This document shows, piece after piece, positions 33,167-43,616 of a stretch of 64,000 nucleotides of DNA. Within the stretch, counting starts at the first letter, position 1. Each line of letters begins with the position of its first letter. The notes beneath the pieces are model-generated. The model was not told the origin of the DNA and did not search any database. It worked only from the letters and a program-made list of their open reading frames with translations. The position numbers and the translations under genes were made by a program. The DNA lies in NCBI GenBank assembly GCA_039583875.1, contig CM077165.1, positions 65,150,757 through 65,214,756 of the forward strand. Direction: 5' to 3'. The DNA comes from Platanthera guangdongensis. Its lineage: Eukaryota; Streptophyta; Magnoliopsida; Asparagales; Orchidaceae.

Positions 33167-33336
33167 GGGTGATGTCACTAAATTACAGACACAAAAGAAC
33201 TACAAAGCAAGAAAACATATATCTAGCAGGAAAATTTTAAATGTGCAGCAGATATATATATATATATATAGTAAGCTTTGTATCAAAAATAAATTAGTAG
33301 TTTTAGGACAACAGAGAAATTAAAACAGCTCAAAAA

Positions 33337-36288
33337 TCATTTCTTCTTCTTGTCCTCCTTGTGCTTCTCCTCTTGAACTTTATAACCAGCCTGAGTGAAC
33401 TTGATCTTTCTATTTGGATTGGCTACTTGTACTTTTGTCATTATCATATCAGCATCCCCAATGATAGTAAGGGAGGTGGACCTTGACACTACAGCTTCTG
33501 GATGCAATTTCATGTAGTCATCAACACTAAAAAATTTGTTAGCTTTAGCAAACATGTTGTGTTATTCCTTCCTGTATTTGGACATGGTAGTGTATTCAGA
33601 AGGATCCTTTCCTTTAGCTTTTGCTTTGTTGATCATGGATAGGGCAACCAATTCCTGGAATCTGGCCATCCTTGCTATTGTAGCTGTTTATGGATCTTCA
33701 AAAGGTACAGGAGGGGAGACGGGTCTCTTTGGGCTTTCAGCTTTCTGATGTTTAGTGATTTGTTGCTGGTGTTGTTGATGATGATGTTGTTGATGCTGTT
33801 TGCCAGATGAATATTGCCTATGCTGGCTGCTTCTTGAAGAAGAGGAGGATCTACCCTGATGTCTCTAATATGTTTGATACTGGGTAGTCCTCTGAGTTGA
33901 AGAACCTGAAGCACCAGCAACAGGTGGAGGAGGAGGAGGAGGGTCCTTTCTGAATCTTTGAGGAGGAGGTGAGTACTTCCTTCTTTTCTTTCTTTCTTTC
34001 TGCTGGTTCTTGGACAACCACATCCATGCTGGCATGCCCTTATATGGTGTGATTTTCTGCAGTATATAATAGGGAGTATCATTTGCTAGATTTGGTTTTG
34101 GGGCAGGAGGTGGAGGAGCTTTTCTCTTCTTAGAGAGTTTCTTCTTAGGCTCATCATCAGAGAACTCTTCATCATCATCCTCATCAGAAGATCCTTGAGG
34201 AGTATTATATAAAGCATCAATGGATTTTAGTACATATTTATCAATAGACTTTTCAGCCTGACTAGGAGCTGGAGCAGGAGAGCTATACACAACAGTGCTT
34301 TCAGCAACTGTTTTATTTTCTTCTTCTAGATCAACCTTGATCAATGCATCAAGAACAGGCATTGGGGAGTCATCCATAACAAAAGTGGGAACAGAAATGT
34401 CTTTGGGAGGGGATGAGATAATGGGGGAAGCAGCATTTGGTGGAGATGGAATAGTTGGAACATCTGTTATAGCAAAACTAGCCTTTAGTTTCTTGGCAAC
34501 CATGGGGCTTATTGTAGAGGTATAAGGGACTATAGCCAAAGATGGCTTAATGTTGTCTTCTGGCAGAAAGTTCAAGTGAACTGTATCAAAAATGCTTAAC
34601 AGAGTCAAAAGATCAACTGTAGGATTTATAATATAAGCACCAACAATATATATCTCAACCATAACAGTCTCATCCATATCAGTATCTGATTCTATTAAAT
34701 CAATTATGTCAGAAGGATCTGCATCTTCTGAAAAATCAGTCATGAAAGAATCAAGTTCTGCTGCTGTTTCTGCTGCTTCTGCTGCTGCTTTTTCTGCTGC
34801 TATTTCTGCTGCTGTTTCTGCAATTTCTGCTGCTACATTCACTGTAGCTTCTTCATCATGAAGCATCTCCCCCTGACTGGCTGCAGAAGGTCCTAGAGCC
34901 AGTCCCCCAGAAGAAAAAGGGACAGGGGATAGAGCAGCAACTGTGGCAGAGAGATTTTTGATGGAAGCAGTGAGAGGAGCTAGAGCATTAGTCAGAAGAT
35001 TTTGAAGAGTGGGAGAGATGAGAGCAAGTAGGTCCTTAGCAATATCAGAGAAATTTAAATAAAGAGATTGCAGTGGAGGAGTAGGGATTATGGTGACCAT
35101 AATTTGAGCAAACAGAAAAGGCACTAGACATATTTTGGTGTGTGTGGTCAGGTGTAGAAGATGGAATTTCAGTTGTGGGGATGGATTCTTGATGTGGGGA
35201 TGATGGGGGTATCACTAGGTTGAATGTGTGGGATGAGAGAAAGTTGTCAGGATCTGTGGTAGTTAAAGGAGGTGGAAGAGGGGATTAAGGTGGGGATGGT
35301 TGTAGTGATTGGGAAGGAGAATGTTGTGTGGATTCATGAATGGGAGAAGATGGGATTTCAGTTGTTTGGATTTTAGTGAGATTTATTTGAGGAGAGGATG
35401 GAGGTGGAGAATGTGCAGGAGATGAAACTGGGGTAGAAAGGTGAAGTGGTTGTTGTTGTTGAGTTTGAGGAGAAGAAGGAATGTTGGAGGTGGAGGGGGC
35501 CTCTTCTGGTGTTAGAGGAGCGGCTGTGACAGCCCTAGTGCTTTCAGAAGGACTGGAGGAGGAAGACGCCTTGGAGGGCTTGGTGATGTTCCTCTCCCAC
35601 CTGCCAAAGAGGGAACAGGTGAGTCTCTTGGAAGCATTTATGAATATGGTCAGGGTGGACGGGGATTCAACAACATTTTCTTTAAGGAAGATTCCTAGAA
35701 TCCTTCCAAAGAAAACCTCTTTTTTGGTGTTCTTTTTCTTTATAAGTTCAAGCATAATCTGAGCCCAAACCACTGACTTCTTGTTCATAACTGCACACAT
35801 CACCAGAAATTGGTGCCTGGAGATGTAATCATGGTCAGTGTTCATACCCACCAACACTTTGCCCACAACATCTGCAAGAAACTTATACTCGACAGATTGG
35901 TGTTTCTTCAACAGTTTATTTGGAGTGTCACTAGAATAGCCCATTTTATACAACATTTCATTAAATTCCTCGCTATCGATTTCAAATTCTTCTGTACCAT
36001 TAGCTAATCCAAAAATTTCAGTCAGGACGGCGGGTGTAAGAGAGACGGCGTTACCCGATATTGTGCCGATCAAGGTATTCTCATCTGTTGTGGAGGAAGT
36101 ATAGACCCACTCTCTGATTTCTACACTGGCGAGCTTGTTCTGGTGGTCATCAAATGTTTCAACAAATGTTCTTCAAGCAGTTTTAGAATATCCATGAAGA
36201 TTGGGTCGGAGTGTTGAAACGATTCCAAATCCACATCAAAACTGGTATCAAATTTCATGGCCACAAGACTATCTGCTGGAATCGCCAT
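33337..36288 (-). pseudogene. Copia ORF3 (envelope-like position), longest copy, element B
   Basis: The start ATG is at 36288 (MAIPADSLVAMKFD). Frames shift near 36100; the main readable parts are 36073-35285, 35124-33865 and 33555-33337. The N-terminal third is a folded domain with TPAVLTEIFGLANGTEE, then CSLFGRWERN; similar domains occur in envelope-like ORFs of plant retroelements. A Pro/Ser/Thr-rich part follows, then a helical part (SLYLNFSDIAKDLLALI), an Ala/Glu repeat encoded by GCAGAA-type triplets (near 34745-34850), acidic tracts, a KKKLSKKRKAPPP basic stretch and a conserved-looking YKGMPAWMWLSKN motif near 34030. No signal peptide or membrane helix is seen. About 950 codons in all; role unknown. 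Confidence 0.6.
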
Positions 36289-36419
36289 TAGTGCACATGC
36301 AAGAGAAAAACGAAGATCAAGTGCAAGGGAACTGAAAGCGCGGGACAGAGGTCGAAGAAAAACCTAGATATAGGATTTTTCGGAATATGAATCGACAAAC
36401 TCCATTCCACGAAAAAAAA

Positions 36420-36665
36420 ATAATTCTTCGATCTGAGATCAACAAAATAATTTGTAGTTAAATAATTCGTCGAGCTCAGTCTGAAGATTTGAAAATATTT
36501 CATCGAGCTCCATTCGACGAAAGTTTTCTGAAGCAGATTCGTCGATCTCCATTCGACGAAAACAACTTCATTCACAGAGAGTTTGTCGATCTCCGTTCGA
36601 CGAATATCTCAAGAACTTTTCCCAGTTTTTCGAGCTCCGTTCGAAGAACTTTGAAAAATTCATCG
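36420..36665. repeat. TCGTCGA/TCGACGA palindromes between pol and ORF3, element B
   Basis: Inverted units with about 7-base loops such as TCGATCTCCATTCGACGAA (36541-36559) lie between RNase H and ORF3. The array is collinear with that of A at 3110-3365. Confidence 0.85.
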
Positions 36666-36679
36666 AGTGCAGACAGAAG

Positions 36680-38222
36680 TTAAATCAAAACTTCTCCATT
36701 GATCATGTCTAGTTGATTTATAAAGAACAAGTGATTTCTTTCATCCAAGTGTTTGGTGAAAATATTTGCTCTTTGTAAATCAGTATAGATATAGACAAGT
36801 TTAATTTTGTTTTTGTCTACACACTCTCTAATGAAATGATATCTAATTTCTATATGCTTAGTCCTACTGTGATGGACTAGATTCTGTGCTATAGATATAA
36901 CACTTGTGTTATCACATAAGAGAGTTGAATTATTTAAGTTGAACCCATAGTCTAGGAGTTAGTTTTGAATCCATAACATCTGGGAACAATAACTGCCAGC
37001 TGCAATGTATTCTGCTTCAGTAGTTGATGTGGACACATATGATTGTTTCTTGCAGAACCAAGACACTAATCTCATACCAAGGAGCTGACAAGTTCCTGAG
37101 GTACTTTTCCCATCTACCCTGCATCCAGCAAAGTCAGCATCTAAATATACAGCTAATTCAAAATCTGACTCAGTAGGATACCAGAGCCCTAAACTAGGAC
37201 AACTCTTTATATATCTCAAAATTCTTTTTAGAAAAACTAGATGAGATTATTTAGGGTTCGCATGGAACCTAGCACAAAGACATGTGACAAACATAATGTC
37301 AGGTCTACTTGCTGTAAGATATAATAGGGACCCAATAATGCCCCTATATAATTTCTTATCAACTACTTTCCCATGTTTATTAGTGTCTATTACAGTATTA
37401 GTAGTCATAGGTGTTTTCTTTACTGAGGCATCAACCATCCCAAACATTTTAAGAAGCTCTTTATCATATTTATCCAGGGAAATGAAGATACCATCAGGTA
37501 GCTGCTTCATTTGGAGACCAAGGAAGTAGGAGAGCTCACCCATGCTACTCATTTGAAACTTAGACTGCATGAGGTCAGAAAACAACTTGTATAGTTTAGA
37601 ATCAGAAGATCCAAATATAATGTCATCTATATATATTTGTACTAATAATATTTTATCCTTATGGTGCCTACTGAATAATGTTCTATCTACCATGCCTCTA
37701 GTGAATTTATGCTCTATCAAAAAGCTAGCTAAGGTCTCATACTAAACTCTTGGATCTTGCTTTAGACCATAAAGATCTTTATGCAATCTAAAAGCATATG
37801 AGGGATGGGTTGGAGAGATAAAACCTGGAGGTTGTTCAACATAAACCTCTTCTTTCAGTACTCCATTCAGGAAGGCACTCTTTACATCCATCTGATAGAC
37901 TTTGAACTTCTTGTATGCAGCATAAGGAGGATCCTGATTGCTTCTAACCTTGCAACTGGTGCAAATTTTTGGTCATAGTCTATACCTTATTCTTGCCTAT
38001 AACTTTGAGGAACAAGCGTAGCCTTATTCATCACAATTACACCATGGGCATCTAGTTTGTTTCTGTATACCCATTTAATTCTAATGACTGGGTAGTCTTT
38101 GGGTCTTGGAACTAAATCCCAAACTCTATATCTCTAAAATTGGTTGAGTTCCTCTTGCATTGCAATGATCCAGTGGGGATCTTGCTCAACATCTTTTATG
38201 GATTGAGGTACAACTTGAGAGA
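36680..38222 (-). pseudogene. Reverse transcriptase and RNase H, element B
   Basis: The RT N-terminal part (38130-37740) is broken by stops and a frameshift near 37920 but shows KWVYRNKLD and ARLEAIRI. From 37720 the frame is open: YIDDIIFGSSDSK (variant of YVDD; both Asp kept), SYFLGLQMKQLPDG and SLLYLTASRPDIMF. After a stop at 37247 comes RILRYIKSCPSLG, then RNase H from 37219 with TSTTEAEYIAAGSY, LLCDNTSV and RTKHIEIRYHFI, ending near 36690 with MINGEVLI. A stop falls near 36959. This copy is collinear with A 4814-3370. Confidence 0.88.
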
Positions 38223-38738
38223 TTAAACATGCATGCATCCATCTTGGTTGAGTTGATTCCTTGTCTGTACACCTGCTGATATGTATCCAATCACTTGGGA
38301 TATAGGGTGATCCCTTAGTGTGACAAGATCAGTGGGTGGAGTTGGTTCAGCAACAACATTTGGAATTAATTCCTCTTGTGGAATTATGTCTGCTGTTGAA
38401 TGAAGTTCAGCCTTTTCCAAAGGTTCATCATCACGGTCTTCATCAACTTGTGGAGTACAAGGTGCTATTTCTTCTTGTGGAAGGTTTAATTCACCCATTT
38501 TCTCACACAAGTGAGGTACCTGCAAGGTGCTATTGGTAGAAATCTCTTTCTCCTTATAAGACATGTTAGTTTCATCAAAAGTCACATGTATTGATTCTTC
38601 AATTTTTAAAGAAGACTTGTTAAACACCCTAAAAGCTTTGCTTACTTGGAAATATCCTAGAAAAATTCCCTCTTCAGCCTTAACTTCAAATTTTCTAATA
38701 TATTTCTTGTCATTATTATATATAATGTATGCAACCAA
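38223..38738 (-). pseudogene. Integrase end and linker, element B
   Basis: The frame carries the integrase C-terminal block (FLGYFQVSKAFRVFN, then IEESIHVTFDETNM), an acidic linker and RDHPISQVIGYISAGVQTR, the block preceding RT. Collinear with A 5330-4862. It is bounded by frame breaks on both sides. Confidence 0.8.
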
Positions 38739-39420
38739 AAACTTTAAAATATATGAGTTTAGGTTTCTTCCATTTAAGCAATTAATAGGGAGTCATATTC
38801 TTAAGTTTATGTATTGGGCTTCTGTTCAGTACATAGTTTGTTGTGCTTACAGCCTCTGCCCAAAAGGATACGGGCATGTAAGCATCTGCAAGTAATGTGC
38901 CTGCAGCTTCAATTAAGGTTATGTTCTTCCTTTGAGCTAACCCATTTTAGTGTGGAGTTTTAGGAGTTGAGAAGCATTGTCTGATACATTCCTTCTCACA
39001 GAACTCATGTATAAGAAGAGACTCAAATTCTGTACCATGATCACTTCTGATCAATGTAACTTGAGTAGAGTACTCAATCTATATGGTCCTAAGAAAATCT
39101 GTAAGAACTTTGAATGTATCTGACTTAGATCTCAAAAATAACACCCAAGTGAATCTTGAGAAGTCATCTACAATAACTAGAGTATATGATTTCACTCCTA
39201 GGTTTTGTACAACAATAGGTCCAAATAGGTCCATGTGTAGCAAGTACAAAATCCTAGGTGAATCACTTTTATTAACTGATTTAAAAGTAGATTTAATTTG
39301 CTTGTCTAGTTGACAAGCTCTGCAAAGGCCTTCCTTCTTGTAGGGATAAGAAGGTAAACCTCTCACAAGGTTGTCTTTAGATAGCCTAGCAATGTTTTTC
39401 ATATTTACATATCATAGCCT
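38739..39420 (-). pseudogene. Integrase core with Glu-to-Gln change, element B
   Basis: Minus-strand motifs: HKRL with the second zinc His lost (Tyr) near 39410, CRACQLDK, LLHMDLFGPI (first Asp kept, unlike A), VIVDDFSRFTWVLF, IRSDHGTEFES (second Asp). The third block reads TPH-stop-NGLAQRKN near 38930-38960, so the catalytic Glu of the usual AERKN is Gln and a TAA precedes it. FWAEAVSTTNYVLNR follows. Integration by this copy would fail. Confidence 0.85.
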
Positions 39421-39730
39421 TTTATGTCATAATTCATTTTGATTGCAAACAATGTTAAGCAGACAAATATCTCAATTGGCAGAATGAAAGTCAACTAAAT
39501 ATATGTTTCCTTGTCTATTTACAATTAACACATTTTGTTTTTCTTTATTAGAAATAATATAAGATGTTGAGTTAAAGTGTACCTGATAACCTTCATCACA
39601 TAGTTTGCTTATGGAGATGAGGTTATGCTTTATTCCACTTACATATGTCACCTTCTTGAAAGTGACTGCTCCAATATTTACTTCTCCAAAGCCTTCTGAC
39701 TGGCCACGCTTTGAATCACCAAAGATAACC
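39421..39730 (-). pseudogene. Second half of protease and pre-integrase segment, element B
   Basis: KVIFGDSKRGQSEGFG, VTFKKVTYVSGIKHN and LISISKLCDEGY read on the minus strand from just beside T. The first half of the domain, WYLDSGCSKHMTD, lies on the other side of T at 51612-51735. Joining the sides with one TTTGG target copy gives the order seen uninterrupted in A at 6142-6560. Confidence 0.88.
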
Positions 39731-40194
39731 TTTAGTGTAACGCCCCCGGTTTTTCTTTATTTTGTTTGCTCTTGGATTGGCGTTACGATGACGCATTTCC
39801 GGCCGTTCTCCGTTATAGAGCGTGGTCTTAGTTCTTTAGGTTCCTTGTGTAGCCTGGTTGTAGCCTGTTGGCAAGTTTCCCCAGCTAGCCGGAGTCTGTT
39901 TTGGTGACTCGGTTGGGCCTCTTAGGGAAATGCTTGTGTTTTGGCTTCGGGAGGTGTTAGCCCGAGTGTGCGATCGTCGGATGTTGTTTTCGACCTCACC
40001 GTTGTTTTCGTAGCTTGGTTGTTTAGCTACGGTGCGAGTTTTGGTCGAAATCCGGGATCGTTTGCCCTCGCGTCGTTTCGACGATTGTTTTGTTAGCTGT
40101 AATGTTTGTTGTGCTGTGCATGGCCTGCTGTACCCGAGCTAATAGGCTGGTGCCTTGTATTTTTTTTGCAAGGAGTTAGCAGTTTTTTTGTGTA

Positions 40195-40755
40195 AGTTGG
40201 GTGACACGGCCTGGGTCACGTGCGTGACCCAGGGCGTGTCGTGCTCGGGTAGAGCTCTCTTTTCTGTGGTCGACGATTTTTGGTCGACGACTGTTTTTGG
40301 TAGGAACACGGCCTGTGACACGGGCATGTCACAGGGCGTGTCCCCCTTCGGTTCGTCGAGCTGCGCTCGATGGTCATCAGGAGGAGTTTTAGTGAGAACA
40401 CGGCCGTGTCACGGGCGTGTCTTATCGGACACGGGCATGACACGGGGCGTGTCTCTCTGTTCGACGATCGGCGCTCCACGATCGTCGAGTTGTGTTTGAG
40501 TTGGTACACGGCCTGTGACACGGGCGTGTCATAGGGCGTGTCACCTGTTTCGTCGAGCGGAGATCGACGTTCGTCGAGTGGGTAGGTTTGTGAGTACACG
40601 CCCCGTGACACGGGCGTGTCGGGCCGTGTCATGGGCGTGTCTGGGGCGTTTCCCGTGTTTTCGTCGAGTGGAGATCGACGTTCGTCGAGTGTGTAAGTAC
40701 ACGCCCCGTGACACGGGCGTGTCGGGCCGTGTCACGGGCGTGTCTGGGGCGTGTT
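40195..40755. repeat. GACACGGGCGTGTC array in the 5' LTR of T
   Basis: At least fifteen GACACGGGCGTGTC, ACACGGCC and GGCGTGTC words in 560 bases. GACACGGGCGTGTC is a 6-base inverted repeat with a GG centre. TCGTCGAGCGGAGATCGACG and similar TCGTCGA units lie among them (40551-40580, 40661-40690), so two vocabularies are interleaved. Copied in the 3' LTR at 48885-49440. Confidence 0.9.
40461..40488. repeat. Perfect 10-bp inverted repeat in LTR T
   Basis: Arms TCGACGATCG (40461-40470) and CGATCGTCGA (40479-40488) around an 8-base loop. In the 3' LTR the same arms occur at 49145-49154 and 49163-49172; only the loop has changed, by one base. Confidence 0.9.
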
Positions 40756-41507
40756 CCGTACTTTTTCTCCTGAGAGCATCTTTTGTTGCCGTGAACCGTT
40801 TTTCCTCCTCATTTTCATCGTTCCCGAGTCTGGAGAGCTTCCAGGAGAAGGGTTTTGAGAGGAGGCAGTGGTTTTTTGGCCGGTGTTTGCGGGAGGAAGC
40901 TCGTTTTTCTCGTGCGATAGCGGATTTGGTTTGCTCTCGTCTAGATCTTCCCTTCCATGTAAGTTTTTCTTGACTTAGGGTTGATCCTAGGAGTTGAGAA
41001 TATCTGATTTCTTTTCTTTTTCCTCAAGTTTCAGCTTTGGTCTTCTAGGTGGCCGATCTTGCCGCCGGAGCCAAGCTGTGGTGTAGCTGTTGTTTTTCTG
41101 GAGATGTAGAGGCAAGTGGCTCCCTTGCCCTTGCCAAATTATTTCTAACTCTTACTCTGTTTTCATTTCCTGTGTAATACTTCTGTTTTCATTATTTTTT
41201 TCCTCCTTAGGAATTAGAACAATAGGATGCCTTTTTCCTTCATTTCAGCCATGGGCTGTTTCATTGTTTTTTTACATTTAAATCAATGTTCTCTCCTTTG
41301 TCTGAGGTTTGGTGTACAGTGGGTAGCTAGAGTTAGGGTGAGGCTGCGGTAGTGGTAGTTTACGTTTAGTTGCGGTAGTCCCGAGTAGTTAGGATGGAAT
41401 GGAGGGTTGGGATTAAATTTCCAACTCTCTGTTTTCGCGCGTTGAGAGAGTTTAGGCTGCGGTTTTAACTAAAACTTACGTTTACCCTAAGTAGAAAGCG
41501 CAGACAG

Positions 41508-41622
41508 TGTCGAGTGAGCCGAGTTCACTCGACGCCATCATCCAGCGTAGGATTTGCGGCTAAGTATTTTGGGCGTCAAGTGAGTGGAGCTTGCTCAACG
41601 CCGCGTCGAGTGGGCTCGACAT
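41508..41622. repeat. CACTCGAC/GTCGAGTG and CTCAACGCC words in LTR T
   Basis: GTCGAGTGAGCC and TTCACTCGACGCC form an inverted pair at 41510-41537; GGCGTCAAGTGAG and CTTGCTCAACGCC at 41570-41602 form a second. The second type closely resembles the GCGTTGAGTGAG/ACTCAACGCC words of copia LTR E. The 3' LTR copy is at 50193-50307. Confidence 0.85.
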
Positions 41623-42700
41623 TTCTGTCTTGGGTTCGTTTGTTTCCTTAGGATTGTTAGTATGACTTTTCCTTTTCTCTAGAGGGTGGTATTGGGTGTT
41701 CGACTAATTTTTGCATGCCGACTCTTGGGTTGTGGCAGGTGGTGGAGTTTTGGTGGCCTCTGGAGGGGTGGTTTTATGTGGAGAGCTGTGGCCACCGCCT
41801 TTTGCCCCGGTTTGGGTTGGCGTGTGTGGGACCCTAGTGCTGCCACTGTTTGACCCCTTAGCCCTTTTTGGATCTGGTTTTGGTTATGTACTCAGATCCA
41901 TGTTTTGACCACTGCCACTTACCCACGTGCTAGGACTGTTAGTCCCTTTCCTGTTTATGTTTTCTCTTTCTTTTGAGCATATATGTATATATCTTATTGC
42001 TGTTGCAGACTCTTTGTAGGGCATGTTGCTTTTATTGCTCGCACTTGGAGTGCTTTGTTGTGCTTTAGACAGTGCTCTTTTCTTACTGTCATGCCCTTTC
42101 TTTTGCTTATAACAGTTTGTTGTCGGGTTGGTAAACCCTTCTTATTTGCTCATAAATCTGATGCTCTATTTACTTTTTGACTATTTTCTTGCTGAGGTGT
42201 TCTTTTCTTGAATGCCTCAGGTCCAGGTTGTAGCCAATTCAGCGGCTAGTTCTTTTGGAGGGGCTGGTTGGTGGCCTCTTGGGTAGCTGAGATAGCAGAT
42301 TCCCGATTTTGTGAGGTAGTTCTTTACCTTTCTGTATAGACATACATACTCACCAGTGGGTTCGTGTCAGGTTGTTGACGCCCACTGGTGGCTTCTTGCG
42401 ATGCCGGTATGAACTTAAACTGCTATTTTTGCCTATTTGTGGTTGTTTACTTGCTTCTGGGAAGGATTTATGCTTGGTTGCGTGTTAGATATTTTAAACC
42501 CTAAAAGCATTATTATATGTACCTCATGCATAACATATTTATAAAACAAAGACACTATATTTCCTTAGCGTAAAAAGACTATCTTTCATATATATATATT
42601 ATATTCACTTTAGAGTCGTGCATTCCATGAGTCGTCCCTCGGGGACACTTATGCTCATTTAGAGTGTCAATTTAATTGAACCAAAGTATTTTCTGCTGCG

Positions 42701-42708
42701 TATAAATA
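42701..42708 (+). promoter_or_regulatory. TATA-like box in the 5' LTR of T
   Basis: TATAAATA, identical in the 3' LTR at 51384-51391. It is about 220 bases before the LTR end, which would leave a short R-U5. Other TA-rich tracts lie nearby (42588-42600), so the choice is tentative. Confidence 0.35.
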
Positions 42709-42930
42709 TACTTTTTATTTGTGGACTAGCTGATCCACCGTGCCGAGGGATACGGCCTTTCAACATAACTGGTTTTCTTTCATAATTAATCAACAATTTT
42801 CCTTTAAATCTAAGGTTTGCAGTTTTGCATGAGCGTGTGCAGTTATCCCCTACACGACATGGCATCACGACACGTGTTTTCTCTTGCTCTGGTACGATTT
42901 TATCGTTGAGAAAATGCGGGTTGTGACAGT

Positions 42931-42942
42931 TGGTATCAGAGG
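42931..42942 (+). other. Met-type primer binding site of T
   Basis: TGGTATCAGAGG, two bases after the LTR end, matches the initiator tRNA-Met complement TGGTATCAGAGC at 11 of 12 positions. Confidence 0.88.
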
Positions 42943-43616
42943 GAGGTTGCTTGACAAATGGTCGGGCAACTTTTCCCTTGTTTGCATTAGTGGTTCGCGT
43001 CATACCATACACACACCGATATGTCATCAGCATGCCTTGGCTAAAGCACGAACACTATACTCATGAGCATAAAGAAGTATATGGGGCATATTATATAGTA
43101 TGGGATGCATAATATGTGTTTGTATATGGATCCACCATAAGAGGCAACATGTGAGGGTTATGTAGTATGGGATGCATAACCTCACCACATGAATGCGGCT
43201 AGCACGTTTTCTTTTTTTCGTTGCATGGGAATGTTATGTAGTATGAGATGCATAACATTTTCCTGTGTACGCCGCCCATGGCATGCATTAAGGCCTTTTT
43301 AGAATGCATAGCACATCATGCATAGCATAATATTTCATAAGCACAACGTGCCGAGCTAAAGATTTGCAAGATGACATATGTACACGCATGGTTTTTGAGT
43401 CAAAAAGAATACAAATACATGCATTCATGGTTTAGGCACATGAGTTAGTATGATGGTGGGGAACCATCTTAGGTTAAGCATAACATCATCATGGTAAAAA
43501 CAACTCACAGAGCAAGTTTTGCAGTTGAAGTTCATATTTAAGTGTGTTTGTCTGTACCGGGTAGTATTGTTTTAGCTGTTGGGCTAGATTTTGTCTAAAG
43601 CTTGTGCGATTATAGG
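42943..43616 (+). other. Untranslated leader of T
   Basis: The 670 bases between primer site and gag hold no domain-bearing frame. It contains three related hairpins (43086-43262), several ATGCATA words (43295-43345) and a GATGGT/ACCATC inverted repeat near 43452-43468. In retroelements this region holds the packaging and dimerisation signals. Confidence 0.7.
43086..43262 (+). repeat. Three hairpins with a common loop in the T leader
   Basis: The 14-base sequence RTAGTATGRGATGC occurs at 43095-43108, 43162-43175 and 43238-43251. Each copy is closed by a different stem: CATATTAT/ATAATATG (43087-43094, 43109-43116), GGTTAT/ATAACC (43156-43161, 43176-43181, extendable with a bulge by GTGA/TCAC) and AATGTTAT/ATAACATT (43230-43237, 43252-43259). 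Counting outward from the loop, pair 5 is A-T, G-C, G-C and pair 6 is T-A, G-C, T-A. The stems stay paired although their bases differ. This suggests a conserved RNA structure, perhaps for packaging or dimerisation; that role is inferred. Confidence 0.75.

Larger units (their letters stand above)
39736..42928 (+). mobile_element. 5' LTR of T (3,193 bp)
   Basis: Starts TGTAACGCCCCCGG and ends GGGTTGTGACA; the Met primer site follows after two bases. It contains the GACACGGGCGTGTC array, a TCGACGATCG hairpin, the CACTCGAC array and, near the 3' end, a TATA-like box. It has no recognisable gene. The many short open frames near 40150-40970 arise from the stop-poor palindromes. Confidence 0.93.

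Noticed and set aside
33865..36288. ORF3 of B as a functional envelope gene
   Set aside because: No signal peptide, membrane helix or cleavage site visible and the frame is broken; only the position is envelope-like.
40155..40973. Overlapping open frames on both strands in the LTR of T (also 48872-49692)
   Set aside because: They come from the stop-poor GACACGGGCGTGTC array, lack domains, overlap on both strands and change between the two LTR copies.
39736..42928. Two tandem T elements or a satellite, because of long duplicated 3.2-kb blocks
   Set aside because: The blocks flank one internal region, have TG/CA ends, a primer site and polypurine tract, and a target duplication: they are LTRs.
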